From: Chloroflexota bacterium | GTDB taxonomy: Bacteria > Chloroflexota > Anaerolineae > 4572-78 | Length of the DNA: 38,622 nucleotides | NCBI GenBank assembly: GCA_011192195.1 | Contig: DUEH01000004.1 | Location: 1-38,622, forward strand | Direction: 5' to 3' | Notes under the pieces: generated by a model | Database searches by the model: none | Told to the model about the DNA's origin: nothing | Seen by the model: only the letters and a program-made list of their open reading frames with translations | In this document: positions 1 through 7,519 of the stretch, one piece after another | Numbering within the stretch: the first letter of the stretch is position 1 | How the letters are laid out: every line of letters starts with the position of its first letter | Translations under genes and position numbers: made by a program

Positions 1-746
1 AGCTGATGCGCTTTGCTGAAAAATTGCGGATAGGTCAAAAAAACGGCGGTTATACCGCTAAAAGCCGTTGCCCCCACCAGCATATACATCACAATTAATT
101 GCAACTGAACGGCCTCCAGCGGCGAAGCGCCGGCCAAAATCATCCCTGTCATTGCGCCCGGCAAAGAAATTAAGCCAACCGTCTTGGTGTTATCCACCAT
201 CGGAGTCATCCCCGTTGCCAACGCGCGTCTAAGCTGCATACTCACCGCCTGCCGGCTGGTTGCTCCCAAGGCCAGCGCCGCTTCTACTTGCGCCTGCTGT
301 AACTTCAAATCATCGCGCAGTCTGGACATCACCAGCCCGGTAACAACCATTGTATTTCCCACAATCATCCCGGCAATGGGGATGATGAATTGCGGTTCAA
401 AAGGGAAAATGCGCAAGGCAATCAACAAACCCAGCGTCAACATCACCCCCACCCCCACCGATGCTGCCGCAATCATTGCGCTATTGGGGATGCGCTTGCC
501 GCGTTGTCCGGCGGTGTAGGCGGCTACTGTCACCATCACCCCCACTACCACCAAAATCCAAAAGGGATTTTTGCTGTTAAAAATCAAATCCAGCGCGTAG
601 CCAATGGCGATTAGCTGCACAAAGGCGCGCGCAACCGCCACCAGCATATCCTTTTCCAGACCCACCCGCTGCCATCTGGAAATTCCCGCCGCCAGGGCCA
701 CCAGCGTTAGAGAGCCTGCTATTCTGGGAAGCCAGCTTAGTTCCAT
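1..746 (-). CDS. fetB: FetB-like ABC transporter permease (UPF0014), 3' end cut by window
   Basis: Membrane permease of the UPF0014/YbbM family. In E. coli the family member FetB works with the ATPase FetA in iron homeostasis (export). The frame is open from ATG at 746 (N-terminus MELSWLPRIAG) to the window edge, giving about 248 residues of a family usually near 250-260, so only a few C-terminal residues are missing. Hydrophobic segments are spread throughout. Family-typical stretches include IIPIAGMIVGNTMV, a following charged AALALGATSR-like coupling segment, and TVGLISLPGAMTGMILAGASP. The start has a good Shine-Dalgarno (GAGGAG, 7 nt upstream). It lies 115 bp downstream of fetA on the same strand, and the spacer is a tandem-repeat hairpin. 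Iron as substrate is by analogy only. Confidence 0.88.
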   Translation of the reverse strand, partial: MELSWLPRIAGSLTLVALAAGISRWQRVGLEKDMLVAVARAFVQLIAIGYALDLIFNSKNPFWILVVVGVMVTVAAYTAGQRGKRIPNSAMIAAASVGVGVMLTLGLLIALRIFPFEPQFIIPIAGMIVGNTMVVTGLVMSRLRDDLKLQQAQVEAALALGATSRQAVSMQLRRALATGMTPMVDNTKTVGLISLPGAMTGMILAGASPLEAVQLQLIVMYMLVGATAFSGITAVFLTYPQFFSKAHQ

Positions 747-766
747 TGTTTACTCCTCGCATAAAA

Positions 767-866
767 AAAGACAAGGGGACAAGGAGACAAGGAGATGGGG
801 GGATAGGGAGACAAAGAGATATTTTATTGAAGACTCTCCTTGTCCCCTTGTCTCTTTTGTCTCACA
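767..866. repeat. Tandem-unit hairpin between fetA and fetB
   Basis: One arm repeats GACAAGG/GGACAAGGA units and the other carries the complement CTCCTTGTCCCCTTGTCTC, with an AT-rich loop near 820-830. It begins exactly at the TGA stop of fetA and ends about 20 bp before the fetB start, so it fills nearly the whole spacer. It belongs to the architecture class described in the findings. Confidence 0.8.
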
Positions 867-1617
867 TTCGTCCTGCCGCAAAGTCTTTACTCAAATGATG
901 TCCGCTGGATAGTAAATGCGCCGGATCACCGGCCTCTTGTAGTCGTCCATTCGCCAGCAAGGCCATTGTGTCGGCCACGCGCATAACTTGCTCTACGGAA
1001 TGGGATACCCAAACAACGGTCAAGCCCAGTGTATCGCGCAGATGTAAAATACTCTCTTCCACCTGTCGGGTAGCGGCAGGATCAAGCGCGCTGGTCGGTT
1101 CGTCCAGCAGCAAGACTTCCGGTTCGTTTGCCAACGCGCGCGCCAAGGCCGCACGCTGCGCCTCTCCCCCCGATAGCTCATCGCTTGACTTTGAAGCCAT
1201 TGCGCGGGGCAGCCCCGCCATCTCCAGTAAATCGCCAACACGCTCATCAGAAAGCGATTTACCGCGCAGGACGGGGCCAAAGGCTACGTTATCGGCAACT
1301 GTCCCATCGAAGAGCGCCGGGGTTTGAAAAAGCATCCCCACCTTACGACGCAGCGCCAACACATCCAGCGAAGTAATATCCACTCCGCCCAAAAACACCG
1401 TCCCCGCCGGCGGCTCCCACAGACGATTAAGACAGCGCAACAGCGTAGATTTGCCGCTTCCGCTGGGTCCAATCAAACACGTCACCTGTCCAGCGGGAAA
1501 TTCCAGCGAAATATCGCGCAAAATCAGGGCGTCGTCTTGCAAGGCCAGCGTTAAGTTCTTCAATTTGAATTTAGGTTGGTCTGCCAAGTTTTCCACCGCC
1601 TGATTACGACTTTTCAT
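862..1617 (-). CDS. fetA: FetA-like ABC transporter ATP-binding protein
   Basis: ATPase of 251 residues that would energise the adjacent FetB permease. Visible motifs in order: Walker A GPSGSGKST (about residues 51-59), Q-loop FQTPALF, ABC signature LSGGEAQR, Walker B VLLLDEPTSALD, and the H-loop histidine in WVSHSVEQ. The whole ABC core is present. The ATG lies inside the last codons of miaA (14-nt overlap in another frame), so translation is probably coupled to miaA. Pairing with a UPF0014 permease is what separates it from phosphate or amino-acid ATPases with similar cores. The stop codon is the first triplet of a tandem-unit hairpin. Confidence 0.9.
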   Translation of the reverse strand: MKSRNQAVENLADQPKFKLKNLTLALQDDALILRDISLEFPAGQVTCLIGPSGSGKSTLLRCLNRLWEPPAGTVFLGGVDITSLDVLALRRKVGMLFQTPALFDGTVADNVAFGPVLRGKSLSDERVGDLLEMAGLPRAMASKSSDELSGGEAQRAALARALANEPEVLLLDEPTSALDPAATRQVEESILHLRDTLGLTVVWVSHSVEQVMRVADTMALLANGRLQEAGDPAHLLSSGHHLSKDFAAGRM

Positions 1618-2638
1618 CGCCTATAGAAACAACTTGCAGGGCAAGCAATTCTGCATCAAGTGTAGATGGCTCTTTTTCATAGACTTTATCAAGTTGCGCG
1701 GTAACATTTTCACCCTCTTCCAAAAACGCGCTTAGCTTTGCCAGCGCAAGGTCCGCGAAATCCGACGCTAACACATCCAGCCAAAAAATGCGCTCATCGT
1801 CCAGGCGAAACCAGTTATATTGCTGTCGAATGAAGCGGCGCGTTTCTTTTTTGGTCAGCGCAACCGCTTCTTCCAGCGATATTTCCCCATGAAGATAGCG
1901 CCCCAATTGCCGGTAGCCCAAACCGGACATCGAAGGGTAGTGTAAATTGTACCCCCGCGCCAATAAATCTTCCACTTCTGCCAGAAATCCCGCTTCCATC
2001 ATCCGATCAATTCGATCATCTATGCGAAGGTACAGACTCTCGCGGGGCATATTCAGACCGATCATCAAAATTCGGTAGGGCGGCGGCGATTTTTTCTGAT
2101 GCGCGCTGATGGGGATGCCGGTTTTGAGGTAGACTTCCAACGCGCGAATCACCCGTCGCACGTTGCGATGATCCAGTTTGGCGGCTGCGTCGGGGTCAAC
2201 AGCGGCTAATTTAGCGTGAAAAGCCTCTGAACCAACCGTCTTCGCCGCCGCCTCCAACTCAGCCCGCAGCGTTAAATCCGGCGGCACACGCGGAATTCCC
2301 CATCCTTCCACCACCGACCACACCCACTGTCCGGTTCCCCCCGCCAGCAGAGGCAGGTCGCCTTGCGCGTGGATGGCGTCAATAGCCGCATAAGCTCGCT
2401 CTTGAAACTCGGCCAGAGTGAGAACGTAATCGGGGGAAACAATATCAATCAAGCGATGCGGCGCGGCAACCAGTTCGTCGGTGGAGGGCTTGGCCGTGCC
2501 AATGTCCATCAATTGATAAACCTGCCGCGAATCGGCGGACACTATCTGCCCGGAGAACGCTTGCGCAATTTTGATGGCTAATGCTGTTTTGCCTATGCCG
2601 GTTGGCCCAACAATGGCGATAAGGGGAGGCAGTTTCAT
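1604..2638 (-). CDS. miaA: tRNA dimethylallyltransferase MiaA
   Basis: Transfers a dimethylallyl group to N6 of A37 in tRNAs that read UNN codons. The protein has 344 residues, slightly longer than the usual 300-320. Seen: P-loop GPTGIGKTALA (11-21), SADSRQVYQLMDIGTAKP, the HRLID segment, LAGGTGQWVW, DHRNVRRVIRALEVY, and the C-terminal YRQLGRYLHGEISLEEAV...KKETRRFIRQQYNWFR. The extra length is a C-terminal tail of roughly 50 residues beyond the conserved core, and its end overlaps fetA. There is no Shine-Dalgarno before the ATG. A good promoter (TTCACA-17-TATACT) ends 9 nt upstream, so the mRNA is probably leaderless or nearly so. It is divergent from the patatin gene. Confidence 0.95.
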   Translation of the reverse strand: MKLPPLIAIVGPTGIGKTALAIKIAQAFSGQIVSADSRQVYQLMDIGTAKPSTDELVAAPHRLIDIVSPDYVLTLAEFQERAYAAIDAIHAQGDLPLLAGGTGQWVWSVVEGWGIPRVPPDLTLRAELEAAAKTVGSEAFHAKLAAVDPDAAAKLDHRNVRRVIRALEVYLKTGIPISAHQKKSPPPYRILMIGLNMPRESLYLRIDDRIDRMMEAGFLAEVEDLLARGYNLHYPSMSGLGYRQLGRYLHGEISLEEAVALTKKETRRFIRQQYNWFRLDDERIFWLDVLASDFADLALAKLSAFLEEGENVTAQLDKVYEKEPSTLDAELLALQVVSIGDEKS

Positions 2639-2647
2639 GGATGTAGA

Positions 2648-2676
2648 AGTATATGCTATACTATCGAAAATGTGAA
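2648..2676 (-). promoter_or_regulatory. Sigma70-type promoter of miaA-fetAB
   Basis: On the minus strand TTCACA (2676-2671), a 17-nt spacer and TATACT (2653-2648). The predicted transcript start is about 2-3 nt before the miaA ATG at 2638. It overlaps the divergent patatin promoter. Confidence 0.6.
2654..2662 (+). promoter_or_regulatory. Extended -10 promoter of the patatin gene
   Basis: TGCTATACT matches an extended -10 (TGn plus TATACT at 2657-2662). The matching -35 position (TTCATG, 2634-2639) is weak. The predicted start near 2669 gives a leader of about 23 nt carrying AGGAG before the ATG at 2692. Confidence 0.45.
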
Positions 2677-2691
2677 CTTGCAGGAGATAAA

Positions 2692-3612
2692 ATGATTGCT
2701 TTTGTATTGAGCGGCGGCGGTAACTACGGAGCGATGCAAGCTGGCGCTTTAGCCGCCCTGGCCGAAAGAGGGATCAAAGCGGATATGATCATCGGGACTT
2801 CTGTGGGGGCGTTGAATGGCGCAATAGCGGCTTACGATGCTTCTGCGGATGGTATGGCCAACCTGGGTCAGTTGTGGCGCAGTTTAAGCAGCGATCTCCT
2901 CTACCCCGGCGGCTACCCCGTTGCTTTGGTGCGCGTGGCAAGGGGGAAGCCCAGCCTCTTCTCCAATCGAGGCATCAGAGCCTTTCTGCGCCAACACCTG
3001 CCCGACAATGCAAAAACCTTTGGCGATTTGACTGCGGCCCGACTCTACGTCATCGCCACCGAAATTCCCAACGGCCAGGTACGCATTTTTGGCGAAGACC
3101 CGTCCGAGAACCTGAAGGACGCTCTCTTAGCCAGCGCCGCGCTGCCGCCTCTGCATCCCCCCTATCAGATTGGCGACAAGCTCTACGTAGACGGCAGTTT
3201 GGCGACCAAGTTTCCGCTCAAAATCGCCATCGAAAAGGGAGCCAGCACTATCTACGCCCTGCATATCTACCACAATCCGGCAGAACAGCCTTATGACAAT
3301 AGCATCGTGTCGCTCTCTCGCTGGTCTATTGCCAAGCTGCTTCACGATTTGGACGAAAGAGAATTGGCCTGGAGCAAAGAGCATACAACCCTAAAATTGC
3401 ACTACCTACAGCTAAAACCTGAGTTTACTCTGGCCGCCACCGATTTCAACCACAGCGCAGAAATGCTGGAAAGCGGATACAATCTGACCATTGACTACTT
3501 GAACAACCTGCCGTTGCCATTAAAAGCCAGACTCAATCAAGAGTGGCATAAATTCAAAACGCGAATCACCAAGTCTCAAAGCGGGCCGGCAGGTGAGCAG
3601 GTGAGCGGGTGA
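2692..3612 (+). CDS. Patatin-like phospholipase
   Basis: Cytoplasmic lipid acyl hydrolase of the bacterial patatin (RssA/YlbK-like) family, 306 residues. N-terminal MIAFVLSGGGNYGAMQAG is the glycine-rich oxyanion loop, GTSVGALNG holds the nucleophile serine (GxSxG), and YVDGSLATKFP supplies the catalytic aspartate (DG[GS]). An in-frame ATG exists at 2653, but the one at 2692 has AGGAG at proper spacing and starts exactly at the conserved strand, so it was chosen. The last residues (GEQVSG) are encoded inside a tandem-unit hairpin shared with the convergent bactofilin gene. Substrate is not deducible. Confidence 0.88.
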   Translation: MIAFVLSGGGNYGAMQAGALAALAERGIKADMIIGTSVGALNGAIAAYDASADGMANLGQLWRSLSSDLLYPGGYPVALVRVARGKPSLFSNRGIRAFLRQHLPDNAKTFGDLTAARLYVIATEIPNGQVRIFGEDPSENLKDALLASAALPPLHPPYQIGDKLYVDGSLATKFPLKIAIEKGASTIYALHIYHNPAEQPYDNSIVSLSRWSIAKLLHDLDERELAWSKEHTTLKLHYLQLKPEFTLAATDFNHSAEMLESGYNLTIDYLNNLPLPLKARLNQEWHKFKTRITKSQSGPAGEQVSG

Positions 3613-3721
3613 GCAGGTGAGAAAGTGAGCAGGTGAGAAAGTGAGAAAAATCGCTCACCAGCTCACCCGCTCACCTGCTCACCCGCTCACCCGCTCACCC
3701 GCTCACCCGCTCACCTGCTTC
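3590..3721. repeat. Tandem-unit hairpin shared by two convergent gene ends
   Basis: Left arm: repeated GGTGAGCAGGTGAGCGGGTGA-like units (about 8-9 bp period, 3590-3650). Right arm: the complement, CTCACCCGCTCACC-like units (3655-3719). Both the patatin gene (stop 3612) and the bactofilin gene (stop at 3695 on minus) terminate inside it. Confidence 0.85.
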
Positions 3722-4102
3722 CTCAGAAACCTCAGAAACCGCAGCCTCTTCTCCCATCACAAGCTGACCGCTCAACACGCCGGCCTCGTCTTTGTAGAAA
3801 TTGGCTACGCGAACATCGCCGGATACGCGACCCGTACTCAAAATTTCCAGACGACCTCTGGCGTGAATACCTCCGGTCACTTCTCCCGCCACCGAAACGT
3901 GTTCGGCGATGATCTTCGCCGCCACGCGACCCTGCGGCGCAACAACTACATTGCCCACCGTTTCGATGACTCCGCCTTCGCACACGCCGTCAATCCGAAT
4001 ATTGCCGTCGCACTTCAAATGACCGTCAAAGCTGGTATTGCTGCCAATGACCGTCTCTATCTTGTCCATCGGTATTTTTTTGTTTTTGAAAATTCCTAAC
4101 AC
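3695..4102 (-). CDS. Bactofilin (polymer-forming cytoskeletal protein)
   Basis: 135 residues of the bactofilin family (DUF583), small beta-helical proteins that self-assemble into filaments and scaffold envelope or shape functions. The core runs from about residue 15 (IETVIGSNTSFDGHLKCDGNIRIDG) through repeated G-V-V/I strands (VVVAPQGRVAAKIIAEHVSVAGEVTGGI) to SGDVRVANFYKDEAGVLSG, a typical six-turn right-handed beta helix. The start is GTG at 4102 with AAAGGAG 8 nt upstream on the minus strand. The C-terminal GERVSG is repeat-encoded and mirrors the end of the convergent patatin protein. Partner proteins are unknown. Confidence 0.9.
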   Translation of the reverse strand: MLGIFKNKKIPMDKIETVIGSNTSFDGHLKCDGNIRIDGVCEGGVIETVGNVVVAPQGRVAAKIIAEHVSVAGEVTGGIHARGRLEILSTGRVSGDVRVANFYKDEAGVLSGQLVMGEEAAVSEVSEEAGERVSG

Positions 4103-4610
4103 GAGCTATCTCCTTTCAGCCCCTTGCCTGGGGGAGGGGGACTGAACAATTGCCTTTCGGGGGGGGTATCGGGCAGACAAAGATTTATTATCAGTAAACC
4201 GCAATCGCACGCTCCAAGCGGGTCCGTGACCCGTTCGGCAGGCTCCGCGTCTTAGGTGCAACAAGTTCGCCGGTTCAGTGCGAAGCCTCCCTATGGGGCG
4301 GAACCGGCTAGAGCGTAAATAATCTCATTAGGTGTATTCTTATTCATTCTATCATTGTGGAATATACACGTCAAGTCAGAAATGACTTATTTGATTGAGA
4401 CAAAAGTCATAATCTCAGCAGGTTCAAACTAGAGGATACTTAACTCTCTGTCTACTAACCCCGGCGGACCTCATTCTCGGATTATTGGGATGCCTGATAA
4501 CACCACAATTCCCTCACTCTTGCCAACAAATTTACCATAACGCCATTATAGCGCCGTACATATCGCCATCAAAATGCTAAAAAACTTTGCCCAAAAGATA
4601 AAACGCGCCC
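4103..4610. other. Long intergenic region with candidate structured RNA
   Basis: About 500 bp without a convincing ORF. Nearest bactofilin is a GC-rich hairpin (CAGCCCC...GGGGACTG, 4117-4144). A compact multibranched structure is possible at 4209-4316 (listed separately). The stretch 4330-4610 is AT-rich and shows no clear element beyond the promoter at its right end. Confidence 0.5.
4209..4316. ncRNA. Possible structured RNA, strand unknown
   Basis: Three stems nest in about 108 nt: an outer closing stem ACGCTC (4209-4214) with GAGCGT (4311-4316), an inner hairpin CGGGTC/GACCCG (4219-4233), and a second hairpin GCCGGTTC (4269-4276) with GAACCGGC (4301-4308). It is GC-rich within AT-rich surroundings. 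I recognise no known family. On the minus strand it would lie in the bactofilin leader. A decayed repeat element is an alternative. Confidence 0.3.
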
Positions 4611-4639
4611 TTGCAAAACCAGAACCAACAGACTACAAT
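4611..4639 (+). promoter_or_regulatory. Promoter directly abutting the binding-protein start
   Basis: TTGCAA (4611-4616), a 17-nt spacer and TACAAT (4634-4639). The ATG at 4647 falls 7 nt after the -10, where transcription should begin, suggesting a leaderless mRNA. No Shine-Dalgarno is present. Confidence 0.55.
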
Positions 4640-4646
4640 GCAACCT

Positions 4647-6389
4647 ATGTTCCAAAAATTACTCACCCTTTCCATTGCTCTGCTTATCCTGACAGCGGGC
4701 TGCTCACTCACGCCCCCCGCCGAACCCGAAGCCACTCCCACGCCTACCTCCCTTCCGCCGCTGGCGCGGGTGGTGGACATTTTGCCTGAAGCCATCTTCA
4801 TCCCCATTCCCATTGACCCGCCCAGCTTCAACGCTTACATCAACGATACCGGCTACGAAGAACTCATTGGTGAACTGGTCTTTGGCGCGTTGGCCGAAAT
4901 CGGACCGGACGGCCAATACTACCCGGAACTGGCTGCCGAAATTCCCACCCCGGAAAACGGCGGCCTCAGTAAAGACGGGCTGACCGTGATCTGGCATCTG
5001 CGCCCCGGCATCTTCTGGAGTGACGGCGACGCTTTCACTGTTGAAGACGTGGTTTTCACCTGGGAATCGCTGCGGCAAAGCGGCATCTACGCCCCCGGTT
5101 TTGATCTGATAGAAGCCATTGACGCGCCCGACGAGTTGACCGCTATCATCCACTACAAAGAATTTTACCCCAATTACCGCCTGCAATTCGGCGGCGAAGG
5201 AACCGGCGTATTCCCTGCCCATCAATGCGGCCAGCTGGACAGAATGCTGCTGTGGGATTGCAATTTCGAGCCGGTCAGCGCCGGCCCCTTTGTACTGGCC
5301 GAATGGGAGCCAGGCGAGCGTCTGGTCTTCAATCGCAACCCCGCCTACTGGGTTCCAGAACGCCCGCTGGCCCAGCAACTGGTCTTTGTCATAGAAGCGG
5401 ACAAAGACCGCCGCGAGAAAATGCTCAAGCGCGGCAGCGCCCACCTTGACCTGTGGACGGAAGATCCACAGCTAAGCCGCCTGGAAGAGGAAGAAAATAT
5501 CTTCCTCTTTGCCACCAATCCGGCCCGCTTTGTGCTGCGACTTGTTCCCAACCTTAGCGCCTTTGGCAACGCCGACGCCACCCAACCCAACCCCTATCTG
5601 GCCGATCTGCGCGTGCGGCAGGCCATTAGGCACGCCATTGACGTGCCGCGCATCATTGAAGAAGTCTTCAACAATCGCGCCATCCCCACTGATACAGAAT
5701 TAGCCCGCAACGGCTGCTCTGTTAGCCCCTACACCTACAACCCGGAAACCGCCAAAGTCTTGTTGGAGCAGGCGGGCTGGATTGATCAGGACGAAGATGG
5801 AACCCGCGAATGTCACGGCTGCCGGAACGCCGTTGAAGGAACGCCGCTGGAATTCGACAGCTACTACTACGCCGAATTTGGCAACTCATTAGCCAAGGCG
5901 CACAAAAAAATAGAAGTGATGCTTTATGACGTGGGCATCAACATTCATCCCCAGCCGGTGGAGGGCGTTGACCTGTGGGGAACCTGGACCGATAACGGCA
6001 TTGAAATTCGGGGCAACTTCAACATGGATTTATGGGATGACGGCTATTACGGCATAGACCCCACCGACTACCTTTACGACCTCTACGACCCGCACGCCAT
6101 CCCCACCCAAAACGACCCTTTAGCCGGACTGAACGTTATGCGCTATCGTAACCCCGCTCTTGGCGACATTTTTGATGAACTTCGCGCGCCCATCAGCGAT
6201 GCCAAACGCAATCAAATCCTGTGCCAGCTGGCAATTATCCTCTATAGAGACTTGCCCGCCACCCCCCTCCTGTCCCTCCCTGACTACTACGCCGCCAACA
6301 ATCGCTTACAAGGCGTATCTCCCCACATTTACGATACCGTCACCTGGAACGCCGCCGACTGGTTCCTGCTTCCGCCGGAAAATCAATAG
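4647..6389 (+). CDS. Peptide/oligopeptide-type solute-binding lipoprotein
   Basis: Family 5 (DppA/OppA-like) extracytoplasmic binding protein, 580 residues from ATG 4647. The start gives a clean lipoprotein signal: MFQK, a hydrophobic core, and lipobox LTAGC with the lipidated Cys at 19. A Pro/Thr-rich linker follows (to about residue 50). The mature domain shows family stretches LTVIWHLRPGIFWSDGDAFTVEDVVFTWE, SAGPFVLAEWEPGERLVFNRNPAYW and VRQAIRHAIDVPRIIEEVF. Two cysteine pairs (HQCGQ...WDCN and ECHGC) are unusual and may form disulfides. An upstream in-frame ATG (4638) and TTG (4611) overlap the promoter and were not preferred. No permease genes adjoin it, so its transporter lies elsewhere. 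Confidence 0.85.
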   Translation: MFQKLLTLSIALLILTAGCSLTPPAEPEATPTPTSLPPLARVVDILPEAIFIPIPIDPPSFNAYINDTGYEELIGELVFGALAEIGPDGQYYPELAAEIPTPENGGLSKDGLTVIWHLRPGIFWSDGDAFTVEDVVFTWESLRQSGIYAPGFDLIEAIDAPDELTAIIHYKEFYPNYRLQFGGEGTGVFPAHQCGQLDRMLLWDCNFEPVSAGPFVLAEWEPGERLVFNRNPAYWVPERPLAQQLVFVIEADKDRREKMLKRGSAHLDLWTEDPQLSRLEEEENIFLFATNPARFVLRLVPNLSAFGNADATQPNPYLADLRVRQAIRHAIDVPRIIEEVFNNRAIPTDTELARNGCSVSPYTYNPETAKVLLEQAGWIDQDEDGTRECHGCRNAVEGTPLEFDSYYYAEFGNSLAKAHKKIEVMLYDVGINIHPQPVEGVDLWGTWTDNGIEIRGNFNMDLWDDGYYGIDPTDYLYDLYDPHAIPTQNDPLAGLNVMRYRNPALGDIFDELRAPISDAKRNQILCQLAIILYRDLPATPLLSLPDYYAANNRLQGVSPHIYDTVTWNAADWFLLPPENQ

Positions 6390-6440
6390 CAGAATTATCG
6401 GAATGAGAGAAAAAAATTCTCTCATTCCGATAATTCTGCT
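6388..6440. repeat. Perfect 22-bp inverted repeat after the lipoprotein gene
   Basis: Arms 6388-6409 and 6419-6440 are perfect complements around an AT-only 9-nt loop, and the left arm overlaps the stop codon. The arm sequence (GCAGAATTATCGGAATGA) recurs at 13408-13477 with small changes. It may act as a transcription terminator but lacks a T-run. Confidence 0.8.
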
Positions 6441-6470
6441 CTGAACAGTAACAAAATCTATGTCAATCGG

Positions 6471-6499
6471 TTGCCCGCCTTGTTAATCTATGCGATAAT
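6471..6499 (+). promoter_or_regulatory. Promoter of pcm
   Basis: TTGCCC (6471-6476), a 17-nt spacer and an extended -10, TGCGATAAT (GATAAT 6494-6499). The predicted leader is about 28 nt. Confidence 0.45.
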
Positions 6500-6533
6500 T
6501 ATTGCATAAATTAACCAAAGGGTACTCCAAAAA

Positions 6534-7199
6534 ATGGACAACTTTACAAAAGCGCGCCATACAATGGTAAACAAACAATTGAAGCAACGGGGAATTGTAG
6601 ACCCGCTGGTATTAGAGGCTATGGGCAGCGTGCCGCGTCATAGTTTTGTGTCAATGGAATACCAGGAACTGGCCTACAAGGATTCGCCGCTACCCATTGG
6701 CTACGGTCAGACCATTTCTCAACCCTACATTGTGGCCTTTATGTTGCAAGAACTGCGGCTAAAAACCCCACGTAAAGCAATTGTTCTGGAAATTGGGAGC
6801 GGATTAGGCTATCAGGCAGCCGTATTGAGCCAATTTGTAAAACACGTCTACACGGTAGAGCGCATCCCTGAACTGGCCGCCCAGGCTGAACAAAATCTAC
6901 TGGCGTTGAGCTATAGTAACATCACCGTCTGTCGAGGTGACGGCGGCTACGGCTGGCCCAAATACGCCCCCTACGACGCCATTGTGGTGGCTGCCGCCGC
7001 CCCGGAAATCCCCCCCCCGCTTTTAAGTCAATTGAAAGCAGACGCCGCACTGGTCATTCCCGTTGGCGAAGCGGGAAATCAGCAATTAATACGCGCTGTG
7101 GCTAAAGGCCGCAAATTCCACACCGAAGTTTTGGCTCCAGTGGCCTTTGTTCCCCTCATCGGTGAGCATGGGTGGCCGGAAAGCAAGGATGAAGGATGA
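6534..7199 (+). CDS. pcm: Protein-L-isoaspartate O-methyltransferase
   Basis: SAM-dependent repair enzyme that methylates isoaspartyl residues in aged proteins, 221 residues. Signature segments are intact: VPRHSFV, DSPLPIGYGQTISQPYIVAFM (substrate side), SAM motif I VLEIGSGLGYQAAVL (about 83-97), GDGGYGWPKYAPYDAIVVAAAAPEIPPPLLSQLK, LVIPVG, and the closing FVPLIGEHGW. The Shine-Dalgarno is weak (AAAGGG). The last residues (SKDEG) and the stop lie in a GGATGAA tandem repeat, so the native 3' end may have been altered. It appears to be monocistronic. Confidence 0.95.
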   Translation: MDNFTKARHTMVNKQLKQRGIVDPLVLEAMGSVPRHSFVSMEYQELAYKDSPLPIGYGQTISQPYIVAFMLQELRLKTPRKAIVLEIGSGLGYQAAVLSQFVKHVYTVERIPELAAQAEQNLLALSYSNITVCRGDGGYGWPKYAPYDAIVVAAAAPEIPPPLLSQLKADAALVIPVGEAGNQQLIRAVAKGRKFHTEVLAPVAFVPLIGEHGWPESKDEG

Positions 7200-7216
7200 A
7201 AAAGCAAGGATGAAAT
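7180..7216. repeat. Short GGATGAA tandem units at the pcm stop
   Basis: AAGGATGAA units occur three times (from about 7186 to 7215), covering the last pcm codons and its TGA. No complementary arm is seen, so this is a half element. Confidence 0.6.
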
Positions 7217-7235
7217 AAAAGCCAATTCGTAACTA

Positions 7236-7289
7236 CTTAGCCTGAATTTCGCAGTTTAAAAATTTTTAATGTGCGAAATTCAGGCTAAG
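7236..7289. repeat. 18-bp inverted repeat downstream of pcm
   Basis: Arms CTTAGCCTGAATTTCGCA (7236-7253) and its exact complement (7272-7289) enclose an AT-rich loop. The GTAACTACTTAG at its left edge resembles GTAACTACTCAG in the nested element at 24810-24967. Confidence 0.75.
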
Positions 7290-7331
7290 CAATTAGACTA
7301 TCCCTATGATACCATTTGATGGCGGGGATGA

Positions 7332-7434
7332 GTAACTGTTCACTCCCATTCCTCTCAGTCCCCCCGTTGACGGGGGGAAGTTTAAAAGCCTCCCCCTGAT
7401 GTCGGGGGGAGGTTGGAGGGGGGTGAACGGTTAC
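7332..7434. repeat. Compound palindromic element
   Basis: Outer arms GTAACTGTTCAC (7332-7343) and GTGAACGGTTAC (7423-7434) match at 11 of 12 positions. Inside are two GC hairpins (CCCCCCGTTGACGGGGGG and CCTCCCCC..GGGGGGAGG). It is a compact MITE/REP-like element with no coding capacity. Confidence 0.6.
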
Positions 7435-7457
7435 GGGATGACAATAGCAATCCTTTG

Positions 7458-7485
7458 TTGACTTTCCCCTCATCAGGGTTATAAT
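7458..7485 (+). promoter_or_regulatory. Strong promoter of the Nudix-GNAT gene
   Basis: TTGACT (7458-7463), a 16-nt spacer and a perfect TATAAT (7480-7485). The predicted leader is about 28 nt. Confidence 0.65.
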
Positions 7486-7519
7486 TTGTTCACTTTACTA
7501 CTATCCGGAAAGGGTCTTT

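Noticed and set aside
4131-4160. GGGGCTGAAAGGA on the minus strand near 4111-4125 considered as a tmRNA 5' end
   Set aside because: The following bases do not continue as in tmRNA and there is no matching 3' acceptor arm; it is the bactofilin Shine-Dalgarno region.
4704-5444. 246-codon minus-strand open frame over the first lipoprotein gene
   Set aside because: Antisense shadow caused by codon bias; no motif and no ribosome binding site.
7285-7473. 62-codon minus-strand open frame upstream of the Nudix gene
   Set aside because: It lies wholly in palindromic repeat sequence and runs against the promoter of the Nudix gene.
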